NCBI GenBank assembly: GCA_949744505.1
Contig: CATJXY010000034.1
Location: 1 to 64,000 of the forward strand
Origin: an uncultured Erysipelotrichaceae bacterium
GTDB lineage: Bacteria > Bacillota_I > Bacilli_A > Erysipelotrichales > Erysipelotrichaceae
Direction: 5' to 3'
Length of the DNA: 64,000 bases
A program made the translations under genes and the position numbers. The stretch's first letter is position 1; each line of letters starts with the position of its first letter. The notes under the pieces are model-generated. The model saw only the letters and a program-made list of their open reading frames with translations, was not told the DNA's origin and did no database searches. Positions 28,697 to 39,483 of the stretch are shown here, piece by piece.

Positions 28697-29425
28697 TTGG
28701 TGAATCTGAACTATTATGATGAGTGTCTTTCAAAGATTGAAAAGTTAATATCTAATCAGGAATACATGAGTGCATTGAAAATGATTCAATCTGAATTGGA
28801 TATGCCTTATGTACCAAAAGAGATTCTTGAAACTTTGCAAAGTGCATATAAAGAATGTGATACTAAAATCAAAGAGAGTATTCGATCTCGTGTATTGAGT
28901 ATAGAAGAAATTGAAGAAGCTCTTCAACAAGATGAAGAGCATCAGATCATGGCTGTTAATGCACTGAATAAAATCAATCTTCGTGATGAAATAGATTTAG
29001 TAAAAAACTATTTATCAAAAAGTCATAGTCAGATGGCCGGATCACTCTTAATGGAAAGTTTGATTCAACAACAGATATCCGAAGAAATTACTGTAGTCAC
29101 AAAAGAAAATGAAGTTACATTTATTCCGCGATATACAGAACTTCCGTATGAAAGTGATGGTTTTAAAGGAGCTTCGAGTTATTTAGAAAATTGGTTTGAA
29201 AGTCAAGATCCCGGCTTTTATCAATTGTGCATGCAAATATTGATTCAAGAAGCTTATTTGGCGTTGCCGATTAATTTTGAAGAAGATGAATCATTGATAT
29301 TGGCTTGTACTATTGCCCGTTATGTATTTAAATGCATGGATAAAGAAGATGAATTTGAACAATTTATAACAGAAAAAGATTTAAATTGTCCATTTTATAT
29401 GGATTTAAAGTGTATTCTTCTTTAA
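28697..29425 (+). CDS. DUF3196-like hypothetical protein
   Basis: 242-aa helical protein upstream of tig; start is TTG (28697) or GTG (28700). Confidence 0.65.
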   Translation: MVNLNYYDECLSKIEKLISNQEYMSALKMIQSELDMPYVPKEILETLQSAYKECDTKIKESIRSRVLSIEEIEEALQQDEEHQIMAVNALNKINLRDEIDLVKNYLSKSHSQMAGSLLMESLIQQQISEEITVVTKENEVTFIPRYTELPYESDGFKGASSYLENWFESQDPGFYQLCMQILIQEAYLALPINFEEDESLILACTIARYVFKCMDKEDEFEQFITEKDLNCPFYMDLKCILL

Positions 29426-29480
29426 AAGCATTTTACTTTTTGCTATAATTAAAAAGGTTTGGATTTAGGAGGTATTTAGA

Positions 29481-30764
29481 ATGAATTCAACAGTTCAAAA
29501 CTTGGAAAAATCACAAGTAGAATTAAAAACAACAATCGATGGTGATACATGGAAAGCAGCTCAGGAAAAAGCATTTAATAAAATTTCAAAAAATGTTCAA
29601 ATTCCGGGATTCAGAAAAGGGACAGCACCAAAAAATTTAGTGAAAAAACATATTTCATCAAATGAAGTATTAATGGAAGCAGTGGATTTAGTTGCACAGA
29701 ACGCATTTGCAGAAGGTTGTGAAGCAAATGATTTATTCCCAATTGCGCGTCCAAGTTTAGATTTGGAAGCTATCAGCGAAGAATCTGTAACATTGAAGTT
29801 TATCATTACAGTAAAGCCTACTGTTACTCTTGGTGATTATAAAGAATTACCATACGAACTCGAAAGAGTTCGTATCTTAAAGAAAGATATTGATGCTGAA
29901 GTTGAAAAGTTGCAAAATGAATATGCACAACTTGTAGTTAAAGAAGGTACTGTTGAAAACGGAGATACTGCTGTAATTGATTTTGAAGGATTTAAAGACG
30001 GTGTTGCGTTTGAAGGTGGAAAAGGTGAAAATTATCCACTTGTAATCGGTTCAGGAAGTTTCATTCCGGGATTTGAAGAACAATTAATCGGAATGACACA
30101 AGAAGAAACAAAAGAAATCAATGTAACTTTCCCTGAGCAATATCAATCTGCTGATTTAGCCGGAAAAGAGGCTGTATTCAAAGTAACAGTTCATGAAATT
30201 AAGACACGTCAAGTTCCGGAATTAAATGATGAGTTTGCTAAAGATGTAGATATCGAAGGTGTTGAAACTTTAGATCAACTAAAAGATAAAATCAAAAAAG
30301 ATTTGTCTGATACCAGAAAACAACAAGCAGAACAAACCGCTGATAACAAATTAATTGAAAAGGCAGTTGAAAATGCTTCTGTTGAAATTCCAGATGTAAT
30401 GATTACAGAAGAAGCACAACGTATGGTTCAAGATCAAGCATATAGAATTCAACAACAATATGGATTACCATTTGAACAATTTTTAAAGATGGTAAATCAA
30501 ACGGTTGAACAAGTATTAGAAGGAATGAAACCAAATGCAGAAAAGCAAGTTAGAACTCGTTTAGTATTAGACGCAGTTGCAACTGCTGAAAAGCTTGAGG
30601 CTAATGAAGAAGAAGTAGAGAATGAATACACAAAAATTGCTGAAGAATATAACATGGATGTTGCGGATGTCAAAAAACAGATTGATGTACCGTCTATCAG
30701 TTATGATATCGTATTAAGAAAAGCATTCAATTTTATTAAAGATTCATCAGTTAAATCAAAATAA
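29481..30764 (+). CDS. tig: trigger factor
   Basis: VQIPGFRKGTAPKNLV, PPIase region GDTAVIDFEGFKDGVAFEGGKGENYPLVIGSGSFIPGFEEQLIG. Confidence 0.97.
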   Translation: MNSTVQNLEKSQVELKTTIDGDTWKAAQEKAFNKISKNVQIPGFRKGTAPKNLVKKHISSNEVLMEAVDLVAQNAFAEGCEANDLFPIARPSLDLEAISEESVTLKFIITVKPTVTLGDYKELPYELERVRILKKDIDAEVEKLQNEYAQLVVKEGTVENGDTAVIDFEGFKDGVAFEGGKGENYPLVIGSGSFIPGFEEQLIGMTQEETKEINVTFPEQYQSADLAGKEAVFKVTVHEIKTRQVPELNDEFAKDVDIEGVETLDQLKDKIKKDLSDTRKQQAEQTADNKLIEKAVENASVEIPDVMITEEAQRMVQDQAYRIQQQYGLPFEQFLKMVNQTVEQVLEGMKPNAEKQVRTRLVLDAVATAEKLEANEEEVENEYTKIAEEYNMDVADVKKQIDVPSISYDIVLRKAFNFIKDSSVKSK

Positions 30765-30785
30765 GACGGTCTCGTCTTATTTTTG
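30760..30785 (+). terminator. intrinsic terminator overlapping the tig stop
   Basis: AATAAGACGGTCTCGTCTTATTTTT. Confidence 0.75.
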
Positions 30786-30807
30786 ACCTTTAAAAGGAGG
30801 GTAAAAA

Positions 30808-33126
30808 ATGAACGAATTTCGTCAAGAAGTAAAATATCCTGTTATTGCTACTCGTGGAATTATTATTTTTCCTAATCAAGAAATCGCAATTGAAGTAGGC
30901 AGGGAAAAAAGTATTAATGCATTAAATGAAGCACGGAAGAACTTTGATGGTCTTGCCTTGTTATTATGCCAAAAAGATATATTGGTTGATGATCCAATTG
31001 AGGATGATCTATATCGATACGGTACGATTTGTCAAATCAAGCAGGTCAGAAAAAAAGAGGGTTTTTTGCGTGTTCACTTATTAGGAATGGAAAGAGCGCA
31101 TCTTCTAACATTAAAAGATAGTTCTGATATGATGATTGCAGATGCTGAAATCGTTGAAGACATATGTAGTGATGAGATAGAAGAAATGGCTCTTGTAAGA
31201 AGATTGGCAGCTGAATTTGAATCAGTATCTTCACATGTTCAAAAGTTTCCGACTGAAGTAATTGATCAATTAACCCGAGGAGTTTCTGCTCCTGTATTGG
31301 CTGATCAATTTGCTCAATACTTTCCAATTCCTTTAAATATTAAGCAGGAACTTTTGCAAGAACCAGACATTAATCAACGTCTTTTGATTATCCTAGAACA
31401 GCTACAAACAGAAAAACAATTAGCTGAATTAGAAAATGAAATCAATGAAAAAATTAAAGATCGTATTGATGAAAATCAAAAAGAATATTATTTGCGTGAA
31501 AAGCTACGTGCTTTGAAAGAAGAACTGGGAGATGTTCCATCCCAAGAAAGTGATTCTGATGAGTTGAGAAGAATTATCAATGAAAATCCTTATCCGGAAA
31601 ACATTAAAAGGAAAGCATTGGATGAATTGTCTCGTTATGAAACAATGCCTTCGGCTTCTGGAGAAAGTGGTGTAATACGAAGTTATCTTGATTGGCTTTT
31701 AAAAACTCCATGGTATCAAATGAGCACAGATAATGACGATTTAAATTTAGCAGCAGCAAGACTTGATGAAGATCATTTCGGTCTTGAAAAAGTAAAAGAA
31801 AGAATTCTTGAATATTTAGCTGTAAAACAAATTACAAATAGTTTAAATGCTCCGATTTTGTGTCTTGTCGGTCCACCGGGAGTTGGTAAAACAAGTTTAG
31901 CAAAATCTATCGCTCGTTGCTTAGACCGTGAATTCGTTAAAGCCTCTTTAGGTGGTGTTCACGATGAAGCGGAAATAAGGGGACATAGAAGAACATATTT
32001 GGGAAGTATGCCAGGACGTATTATCCAAGGAATGAAAAAAGCAGGGGTCAAAAATCCAGTATTTCTTTTAGATGAATTGGATAAAATGGCCAGTGATTAC
32101 AAAGGAGATCCATCAAGTGCTATGCTTGAAGTTTTGGATCCTGAACAGAATAAATTTTTTAGTGATAACTACTTGGAAGAACCCTATGATTTATCTAATG
32201 TTCTGTTTATCGCAACAGCAAATTACTTGGAGAACATTCCTGCCGCTTTAAGAGACAGATTGGAAATAATAGAATTATCTTCTTATACCGAAGATGAGAA
32301 AGTTCATATTGCCCAAGAACATCTTGTTTCTAAACAATGTCATGTCAATGGTTTAAAACCAAGTCAGTTTAAAATTTCTGATGATTTGATTCTTTATTTG
32401 ATTCAGTATTATACAAGAGAAGCCGGTGTTCGACAATTGGAAAGACTTTTATCCTCATTATGTCGAAAAGCGGTTCTAGCTGTTGTAAAAGAGAATAAGA
32501 AGTCAATTCGCATTAGTAAAAAATTAATTAATCAATGGCTCGGAAAAGAAAAATATGATTATGGGACAAAGGAAAATGAAAATCAGGTTGGTGTTGTAAC
32601 CGGCTTAGCTTATACATCTTTTGGCGGAGATGTTTTGCCGGTAGAAGTAACTTACTTTGATGGAAAAGGTAAACTTGTTGTTACCGGTCAATTAGGAGAT
32701 GTGATGAAAGAATCGGCTGAAATCGCAATGGATTATGTTAAGTCTAATGCTTCAAAATTAGGAATTGAATCTGATTTCTTTGAGAAACATGATATTCATA
32801 TTCATGTCCCTGAAGGAGCTGTTCCAAAAGATGGACCAAGTGCAGGTATTACTTTAACAACTGCTCTTGTTTCCGCTTTAACAAACAAAGCTGTTTATTC
32901 TAATTTAGCCATGACCGGTGAAGTAACATTGCGTGGAAATGTTCTTCCAATTGGCGGTTTGAAAGAAAAAAGTATGGCAGCACATCGTAGTGGAATAGAT
33001 ACAATTCTGATTCCATCAAAAAATGTTAAAGATTTAGATGAAGTTCCGTCTGTTGTAAAAGAAGCTGTTAAATTTATTCCGGTCGAATCCATGGATCAAG
33101 TTCTTCATCACGCATTGGTTCGTTAA
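30808..33126 (+). CDS. lon: ATP-dependent protease Lon
   Basis: GPPGVGKTSLAKSIARCL, FLLDELDKM, catalytic VPKDGPSAGITLTTAL. Confidence 0.98.
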   Translation: MNEFRQEVKYPVIATRGIIIFPNQEIAIEVGREKSINALNEARKNFDGLALLLCQKDILVDDPIEDDLYRYGTICQIKQVRKKEGFLRVHLLGMERAHLLTLKDSSDMMIADAEIVEDICSDEIEEMALVRRLAAEFESVSSHVQKFPTEVIDQLTRGVSAPVLADQFAQYFPIPLNIKQELLQEPDINQRLLIILEQLQTEKQLAELENEINEKIKDRIDENQKEYYLREKLRALKEELGDVPSQESDSDELRRIINENPYPENIKRKALDELSRYETMPSASGESGVIRSYLDWLLKTPWYQMSTDNDDLNLAAARLDEDHFGLEKVKERILEYLAVKQITNSLNAPILCLVGPPGVGKTSLAKSIARCLDREFVKASLGGVHDEAEIRGHRRTYLGSMPGRIIQGMKKAGVKNPVFLLDELDKMASDYKGDPSSAMLEVLDPEQNKFFSDNYLEEPYDLSNVLFIATANYLENIPAALRDRLEIIELSSYTEDEKVHIAQEHLVSKQCHVNGLKPSQFKISDDLILYLIQYYTREAGVRQLERLLSSLCRKAVLAVVKENKKSIRISKKLINQWLGKEKYDYGTKENENQVGVVTGLAYTSFGGDVLPVEVTYFDGKGKLVVTGQLGDVMKESAEIAMDYVKSNASKLGIESDFFEKHDIHIHVPEGAVPKDGPSAGITLTTALVSALTNKAVYSNLAMTGEVTLRGNVLPIGGLKEKSMAAHRSGIDTILIPSKNVKDLDEVPSVVKEAVKFIPVESMDQVLHHALVR

Positions 33127-33128
33127 CA

Positions 33129-33710
33129 ATGAAAGTAATAAACAAAGCAGAATTAGTTTTATCTGCCGCTAAAATAGATCAATGGCCAAATAGTCAATTG
33201 AAAGAAGTTTGTCTAGCCGGAAGAAGTAATGTAGGAAAATCATCACTGATCAATACATTATGTTCACGAAAGAAACTTGCTTATGTCGGAAATAAACCGG
33301 GTAAAACAAAACTTTTAAATTTCTTCGTTATTAACGATGAACTTATGATGGTGGATGTCCCGGGATATGGCTATGCAAATGCTTCAAAGATTGCTTTGAT
33401 TCAATTTGGTGAGATGATGGAAGATTATTTCTCAAAGAGAGAACAATTGAAGGGCATGGTCTTAATTGTGGATATTCGTCACAAGCCGACTGATGATGAT
33501 ATAACAATGCTTGAATATGCACGATATCATCAAATTCCGCTCTGTATCGTCGCTACAAAAGCGGATAAGCTTTCTCACAATAAACAAATTAAACAAATTA
33601 AAATCATCCAAGAAACGCTTAAAATCAACGAAAATGAGCCTATCATTCTATTCTCTTCGGAAACCGGAAAGGGTAGAGAATCGCTTTGGAATGAAATTGA
33701 TAAGTTTTAG
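33129..33710 (+). CDS. ysxC: ribosome biogenesis GTPase YsxC/EngB
   Basis: GRSNVGKSSLINTL, DVPGYGYA, ATKADK; downstream of lon. Confidence 0.96.
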   Translation: MKVINKAELVLSAAKIDQWPNSQLKEVCLAGRSNVGKSSLINTLCSRKKLAYVGNKPGKTKLLNFFVINDELMMVDVPGYGYANASKIALIQFGEMMEDYFSKREQLKGMVLIVDIRHKPTDDDITMLEYARYHQIPLCIVATKADKLSHNKQIKQIKIIQETLKINENEPIILFSSETGKGRESLWNEIDKF

Positions 33711-33735
33711 CAGTCATTAATGACTGCTTTTTTTA
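33709..33735 (+). terminator. intrinsic terminator after ysxC
   Basis: AGCAGTCATTAATGACTGCTTTTTTT. Confidence 0.85.
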
Positions 33736-33744
33736 TTACTATCC

Positions 33745-33799
33745 TTGACAAAAAAATAAAAGAAACATATACTTCTCTTTTAGTTAGCACAAACTAACT
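33745..33799 (+). promoter_or_regulatory. promoter with overlapping palindromic operator (candidate DtxR/MntR-type)
   Basis: TTGACA (33745-33750), 17-bp spacer, TATACT (33768-33773), then AGTTAG-cacaaa-CTAACT (33782-33799). Confidence 0.75.
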
Positions 33800-33863
33800 T
33801 TAGGTATATTTCTATTGAATAAATATTTTAAATTTTGTGATAATAAAGAAAGAGGTTAATAAA

Positions 33864-34646
33864 ATGAATATGGAAATTATATATGGGATTTTAATTCCTT
33901 TTATCGGTACATCACTGGGTTCTGCTTGTGTCTTTTTTATGAAAAACAAGCTCAACGATTTAGTGGAAAGAGCTTTGATCGGATTTGCGGCAGGTGTTAT
34001 GATCGCAGCATCGGTATGGAGTTTGTTGATTCCCGCAATGAATCAATCTGTCAATTTAGATAAGTGGGCTTTTATTCCGGTAATAGTTGGTTTTTGGGTA
34101 GGAATACTATTTTTACTCATCATGGATAAAACTATTCCTCATTTTCATTTAAATAGTACGAATTCAGAAGGAATTAAAAGTCATCTAAAAAAAACAACAA
34201 TGATGATTTTAGCAGTAGCTCTTCATAATTTACCTGAAGGCATGGCGGTGGGAATTTCATATGCCGGATATCAATCATCTGAAGTAAACATAACCCTTAC
34301 AAATGCTTTCATATTGGCAATAGGAATCGCTATTCAGAATATTCCGGAAGGGGCAATCATATCCATGCCATTAAGATCAGAAGGATTAAGTAAAAGAAAA
34401 TCATTCCTTTATGGTATTTTATCAGGATTGGTAGAACCACTCGGTGCAATGTTTACCCTTATTTTTGCAAGTAAGATCATTTCGCTTCTTCCATTTTTTT
34501 TAAGTTTTGCAGCCGGAGCAATGATTTATGTAGTTGTAGAAGAATTGATTCCGGAAATGTCACAAGGAACTCATTCTAACATCGGGACAATATTTTTTGC
34601 TCTTGGTTTTAGTATTATGATGATTCTAGATATGATATTAGGATAG
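33864..34646 (+). CDS. ZIP family metal transporter
   Basis: ALHNLPEGMAVGISYAGY, AIGIAIQNIPEGAIISMPLR; 8-TM-type protein; start ATG at 33864. Confidence 0.93.
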   Translation: MNMEIIYGILIPFIGTSLGSACVFFMKNKLNDLVERALIGFAAGVMIAASVWSLLIPAMNQSVNLDKWAFIPVIVGFWVGILFLLIMDKTIPHFHLNSTNSEGIKSHLKKTTMMILAVALHNLPEGMAVGISYAGYQSSEVNITLTNAFILAIGIAIQNIPEGAIISMPLRSEGLSKRKSFLYGILSGLVEPLGAMFTLIFASKIISLLPFFLSFAAGAMIYVVVEELIPEMSQGTHSNIGTIFFALGFSIMMILDMILG

Positions 34647-34721
34647 TTTATTTAAGTTGGTAAAAAATGTTAACATAATCCTGCTTTTATTGATTCATAA
34701 TAATTACAGGAGGCAATGATT

Positions 34722-35729
34722 ATGTTAAAGAAATCAATTAAAATTTTGACCTCCGTACTGTTTTTTTTCTTCCTAATGCCACTCAATATTCATGCATTGA
34801 ATGAAGTTGTTTTAGGCGGAGATACAGTAGGGATCAATCTAAGTTATGATGGCATATTAATTACCGGTAGTTATACTTTTGAAGTGAACGGATCAACAAT
34901 TGACCCACGTTCTAATAATCAACTACAAGCTGGGGATTTAATTTTAGAAGTAAACGATCAACGTGTTACAAATATTTCTCAATTTTATAAAATGTTAACT
35001 TTAAAACAAGAAAAGGTCAACGAATATCCAATTTTAATCAAACGTAATGATCAAACTATTAAAACTAAATTAAATGTTTACTATCTTGCAAATGAAGATG
35101 TATATAAAACCGGCTATTACGTTAAAGAAAAAATATCCGGTGTAGGTACGGTTACTTTTTATGATCCAATGCATGGTGTTTATGGGGCTTTAGGACATGA
35201 AATCTTTGATAGTGATAAAAAAGAATTAGCAACTTTTTCATCCGGATTTATCTCAAAAGCATTTGTTACATCCATAAAAAAAAGTGTCCCTGGCAATCCC
35301 GGTGAGAAAATTTCTTCTGTTCAAAATAATAAAATTGGAACAATAGAAAAGAATAATAAGTTTGGTTTATATGGAAAAATAATAGAAATGCCTAACAATC
35401 ATCAAACGATTGCCGTTGCATCTCAAGATGAAATTCATCTGGGAAGTGCTACTATTCTAACAACGCTTCAACAAGACAAGATTGAATCTTTTCAAATTGA
35501 AATAACTAAGATAAACCATCAAGATTCCCCTGATATTAAAGGTTTAGAATTTGTCATTCACGATTCACGACTTCTACAAATGAGCGGAGGAATAATTCAA
35601 GGAATGAGTGGGTCCCCCATTATTCAAGATGGAAAAATTATTGGCGCTGTTACTCATATGATTACAAGCGATCCGACAAGGGGATATGGGATATTTATTG
35701 AATGGATGATTCAAGAATCACTAAATTAA
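34722..35729 (+). CDS. spoIVB: SpoIVB peptidase
   Basis: Signal/TM, PDZ-like domain, GVGTVTFYDPMHGVYGALGHEIFDSD, MSGSPIIQDGKIIGAVTH; directly upstream of spo0A. Confidence 0.93.
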   Translation: MLKKSIKILTSVLFFFFLMPLNIHALNEVVLGGDTVGINLSYDGILITGSYTFEVNGSTIDPRSNNQLQAGDLILEVNDQRVTNISQFYKMLTLKQEKVNEYPILIKRNDQTIKTKLNVYYLANEDVYKTGYYVKEKISGVGTVTFYDPMHGVYGALGHEIFDSDKKELATFSSGFISKAFVTSIKKSVPGNPGEKISSVQNNKIGTIEKNNKFGLYGKIIEMPNNHQTIAVASQDEIHLGSATILTTLQQDKIESFQIEITKINHQDSPDIKGLEFVIHDSRLLQMSGGIIQGMSGSPIIQDGKIIGAVTHMITSDPTRGYGIFIEWMIQESLN

Positions 35730-35821
35730 CAAATTTCTTATCATGCTTCGACACAAACCGCCATTATTCGGAAATTGAATTTTATATACTAGAATCGTAA
35801 TTTTCGTAAGGAGGAGAAAAC

Positions 35822-36649
35822 ATGGATAAAATTAAAATAATGATTGCGGATGATAGTCCCGAAGTAAAAGAAAATTTAAAATCTGAAATTGTTCGTCATA
35901 ACAATATGGAATTAGTTTCATTATGTAGTGATGGACACCAGTGTGTTAAACAGATCAGAATGAAAAAGCCTGATGTATTAGTGTTAGACTTAATTATGCC
36001 AAACATGGATGGACTTGATGTATTAAATGAACTCAGTAAAGAAAACATACAGATTGATCGCATTATTTGTACATCACCGATTTTAAATGAAATGACAATG
36101 AGTGAATTGCAGAAATATCAAGTCGATTATTTTTTATTGAAACCATTCGAACCTAGACAATTGGTTGATAAAATTATACAATTAAGCTCTATTATAAATA
36201 ACAGACTACCTGATTCCAAAGACGAAAGCACAAGCGAAGAAATACAAAATGAACAACTAAAAAGGCTTCATTTAGAAAGAGAAATTACATCTATATTACA
36301 TGAAATCGTAATACCGGCTCATATTAAAGGATATATGTATTTACGAACAGCAATTTTGGAAACTTATTTAAACGTTGAATTTCTAGGTCAAATTACAAAA
36401 GTTTTGTATCCGGAAATTGCTAGGAGATATATGACTACAGCCAGCAGAGTTGAAAGAGCAATTCGACATGCCATTGAGGTAGCATGGAACAGAGGGAATA
36501 TTGATGCAATTGATGAAATATTTGCATACACTATCAGTGCTTCAAAAGCCAAGCCAACTAATTCTGAGTTTATCGCAATGATTGCTGATAAGCTTAGACT
36601 TGAACATAGAATTCAAAATGAAACAAAATCCATTTCATTACAAAGATAA
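35822..36649 (+). CDS. spo0A: sporulation transcription factor Spo0A
   Basis: Receiver (IADDSPEV...[15 protein letters not shown]) plus Spo0A effector domain ([16 protein letters not shown]...[18 protein letters not shown]). Confidence 0.97.
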   Translation: MDKIKIMIADDSPEVKENLKSEIVRHNNMELVSLCSDGHQCVKQIRMKKPDVLVLDLIMPNMDGLDVLNELSKENIQIDRIICTSPILNEMTMSELQKYQVDYFLLKPFEPRQLVDKIIQLSSIINNRLPDSKDESTSEEIQNEQLKRLHLEREITSILHEIVIPAHIKGYMYLRTAILETYLNVEFLGQITKVLYPEIARRYMTTASRVERAIRHAIEVAWNRGNIDAIDEIFAYTISASKAKPTNSEFIAMIADKLRLEHRIQNETKSISLQR

Positions 36650-36677
36650 TCTGTATTTATTTACAGATTATTTTTTC
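36648..36677 (+). terminator. intrinsic terminator after spo0A
   Basis: AATCTGTA-tttatt-TACAGATTATTTTTT. Confidence 0.8.
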
Positions 36678-36730
36678 TTATTTCTAGTCTATTTAAAAAA
36701 TGGTATAATAATCGAATCGGAGGGAAAATA

Positions 36731-37894
36731 ATGGCAAGGGTAATATTTCATATAGATTTAAATTCATTTTATGTATCTGCAGCTGTTTTAAAAGATCCTT
36801 CCCTTAAAGATAAAGCCGTTGTTGTAGGTGGAAATACACGAAGAAGTGTTGTATCTACAGCTTCATATAAGGCAAGAGAATATGGAATTCATTCTGCCAT
36901 GCCATTAAGTGAAGCAAAGCGTCTTTGTCCTTCATTAATAATCATTAATTCTGATTTTTCTTGGTATCATGAATGTTCGCAAAAATTTATTAACTGCATA
37001 AGAAATTATACTGATTTAATTGAACAAGCCAGTATCGATGAATGTTATGCAGATATGAGTGAAGCAATCAAAAAAGAAGAGCACCCTTTAGATTTAGCTT
37101 GGAAACTTCAAAGAGAAATTTTAGAGTACTGTGGACTTCAATGTTCAATCGGAGTAGCACCCAATAAGTTTTTGGCAAAAATGGCAAGTGATATGAAAAA
37201 ACCGATGGGAATTACCGTTTTACGTATTCAAGAAGTTTCAACGAAGCTCTGGCCTTTAAAAATTTCCGATATGTATGGAATAGGAAAAAAAAGTTCTGCA
37301 CAATGTATCCAACTCGGAATTAAGACAATCGGTGATTTGGCTAATATTAAAAACCCTGAAATGATTCAAAGTATTTTCGGTAAAAATACAACAAATGTTA
37401 TTCAAAGGGCAAATGGTATAGATGATGAACCGATTATCACTCAATGGCAAGTAAAATCAATCAGTTCTTCAACCACAATGAATGATGATTTAAGTGATTA
37501 TGATGAAATTAAACAAATTTTTTTATCATTATGTAAAGATGTTTCTGATCGTGCAAAAAAAGATCAGCTTGTTGGAAATAGTATTTCAATAACCATTAAA
37601 TATTTTGATTTTGAGACCTCAGTACGTTCACATAGAATAGAAAAATATATTGATAAAGCTGATTTAATCATGGAAGAAGTAATGATATTATATGATGAAG
37701 CAGAAATTTTAAAACCTATTCGTCTTTTAGGGGTTGGATTATCCAATTTAAAGAAGAAAAAAGAAATAGTTGAACAAATGGATTTATTTACTTTCAATCA
37801 AATTAATGAAAATCCTACAGATCTTTTTCTGAGCAATTTTAATAAAAAGATAAAAAAAGGAAAGTTGATCAAAGCATCTAACTTGCTCAAATAA
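36731..37894 (+). CDS. dinB: DNA polymerase IV (Y family)
   Basis: FHIDLNSFYVSAAVL, YSWYHECS-like region, EQASIDECYADMSEA, SIGVAPNKFLAKMASDMKKP. Confidence 0.95.
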   Translation: MARVIFHIDLNSFYVSAAVLKDPSLKDKAVVVGGNTRRSVVSTASYKAREYGIHSAMPLSEAKRLCPSLIIINSDFSWYHECSQKFINCIRNYTDLIEQASIDECYADMSEAIKKEEHPLDLAWKLQREILEYCGLQCSIGVAPNKFLAKMASDMKKPMGITVLRIQEVSTKLWPLKISDMYGIGKKSSAQCIQLGIKTIGDLANIKNPEMIQSIFGKNTTNVIQRANGIDDEPIITQWQVKSISSSTTMNDDLSDYDEIKQIFLSLCKDVSDRAKKDQLVGNSISITIKYFDFETSVRSHRIEKYIDKADLIMEEVMILYDEAEILKPIRLLGVGLSNLKKKKEIVEQMDLFTFNQINENPTDLFLSNFNKKIKKGKLIKASNLLK

Positions 37895-37960
37895 TGTCGA
37901 ACACTTTTATGCCTATCTAATATCCTCTTTACATAAAATTCAATGAAAGAGGGTGTTTTT

Positions 37961-38560
37961 ATGAATTCTAAAAAACAACCAAATAAATATTCAAGAGCTT
38001 TTGAATTCACATTTATTTTGTTGATCGTAGGAATATTTGTTGGGTGCTTACTAAGCAAATGGATTGACGCCACGGATATCGAATCATTATCTTCTTCTTT
38101 TTTAGCGACTGTTTTAGAATCCTCTGATATTTCTTTTGCAATTCGATCTCAATGTGTAAGTAATTGTCTTTTTCTCTTAATGATATTTGCGTTTGGATTT
38201 TCATTGTGGGGAATTTTTGCAACTGCATTTATTATTTTTTCAAAAGGGGTTCAAGTTGGATTTTCATGTATGCTGTATCTTGCAACCTATAACATAAAAG
38301 GGATAGTCGGAATATTATGTACTTTAATACCACAAATCTTACTTGATACGATAGCAATGATTTTAGTTGCGGTTGTCTCCATCGAGGTTTCTTGGAATCT
38401 TTTAAGATGTGCGTGTTTAAAAGATACACGAGTTAAACTTCTTGATATTATGAATAAAAAGCTAAATACATTGCTTTTATCTTTAATTATATTAATCATA
38501 TCTTCTTGGATAAAATCAATTATTTTATTAAAATTAATGGAATGGTTCGCTCAATTGTGA
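37961..38560 (+). CDS. spoIIM: stage II sporulation protein M-like
   Basis: Multi-TM protein of SpoIIM size and pattern, directly upstream of xerD-deoB as in Bacillus; start ATG at 37961. Confidence 0.8.
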   Translation: MNSKKQPNKYSRAFEFTFILLIVGIFVGCLLSKWIDATDIESLSSSFLATVLESSDISFAIRSQCVSNCLFLLMIFAFGFSLWGIFATAFIIFSKGVQVGFSCMLYLATYNIKGIVGILCTLIPQILLDTIAMILVAVVSIEVSWNLLRCACLKDTRVKLLDIMNKKLNTLLLSLIILIISSWIKSIILLKLMEWFAQL

Positions 38561-38583
38561 TAAACTAAATATGAGGAATTGCT

Positions 38584-39483
38584 ATGAAATTAGAAGAATT
38601 ATTCGATGAATATTACCTTATAATCGAAACAGTAGAAGGGAAAAGTATAAGGACTGTTAAACGATATAAAATCGTATTGAATCAGTATCATGATTTTCTA
38701 AAAGAATGTCATTATACTTCGTTGGATTCCATTCAATTTAATGATGTCAGTGCTTTTATCAGTAAGATTGAGGAACAATCAAGTGCTAAAACAGCAGCCT
38801 TAAGTGCATCTGTTCTTCGCAGCTTTCATCAATATTTGAATATCGCTTATGGTTATAAAGATCCTACAATCAACTTAAATGTACAGTCCAAGAAAAAAAC
38901 ACTTCCTATTTATTGTACTGAAAGGGAAATAAATGAAATATTCAGTCAATTCAATGATGAAAATAAGCAAGATATTTTTCATAAAGCAATTCTTGAATTA
39001 ATTTATTCTTGTGGTCTAAGAGTTTCCGAAGCAACTGATTGTTTGATAACTCAACTCGATTTAGAAACAGAATATATTCGTATTCATGGAAAAAGAGATA
39101 AAACTCGTATTATACCGATACCGCATTCGTCATTTCATGTAATAAGAAGATATATCGATACAGTTAGACCTCTTTGGAACAAAAAGAACTTGAATTATCT
39201 GTTTATAAATCAATACGGAAGAAAATGTACCCGTGAATATGTCGAACGAATGCTGAATAAGCGAATATCGGAAACATCGATAGAAAAGCATATTACACCG
39301 CATAAATTACGCCATTCTTATGCAACACACTTATTAGATAACGGTGCAAACCTTAGAAGTGTACAGGAACTTTTGGGACACGAAGATATCAAAACCACAC
39401 AAATTTATACCCATGTACAAAAAAATAGACTTTTGGAAGATTATAATCGTTATTTTCCAAAATCGAAAGGAGAAAAAGAATGA
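38584..39483 (+). CDS. xerD: XerD-like tyrosine recombinase
   Basis: [56 protein letters not shown]. Confidence 0.93.
   Translation: MKLEELFDEYYLIIETVEGKSIRTVKRYKIVLNQYHDFLKECHYTSLDSIQFNDVSAFISKIEEQSSAKTAALSASVLRSFHQYLNIAYGYKDPTINLNVQSKKKTLPIYCTEREINEIFSQFNDENKQDIFHKAILELIYSCGLRVSEATDCLITQLDLETEYIRIHGKRDKTRIIPIPHSSFHVIRRYIDTVRPLWNKKNLNYLFINQYGRKCTREYVERMLNKRISETSIEKHITPHKLRHSYATHLLDNGANLRSVQELLGHEDIKTTQIYTHVQKNRLLEDYNRYFPKSKGEKE

Noticed and set aside
32461-32467. TGTCGAA inside lon
   Set aside because: Within a conserved coding region; shows that the Spo0A-box heptamer also occurs by chance here.
35770-35797. Possible sigma-H promoter (GGAAATT...GAATCG) before spo0A
   Set aside because: Spacing and the R position of the -10 element do not fit the consensus well.
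39240-39246. TGTCGAA inside xerD
   Set aside because: Within a conserved coding region, same reason as for lon.
38584-39483. Tyrosine recombinase considered as a phage/ICE integrase
   Set aside because: Size, motifs and spoIIM-xerD-deoB context fit chromosomal XerD; no att repeats or phage genes nearby.
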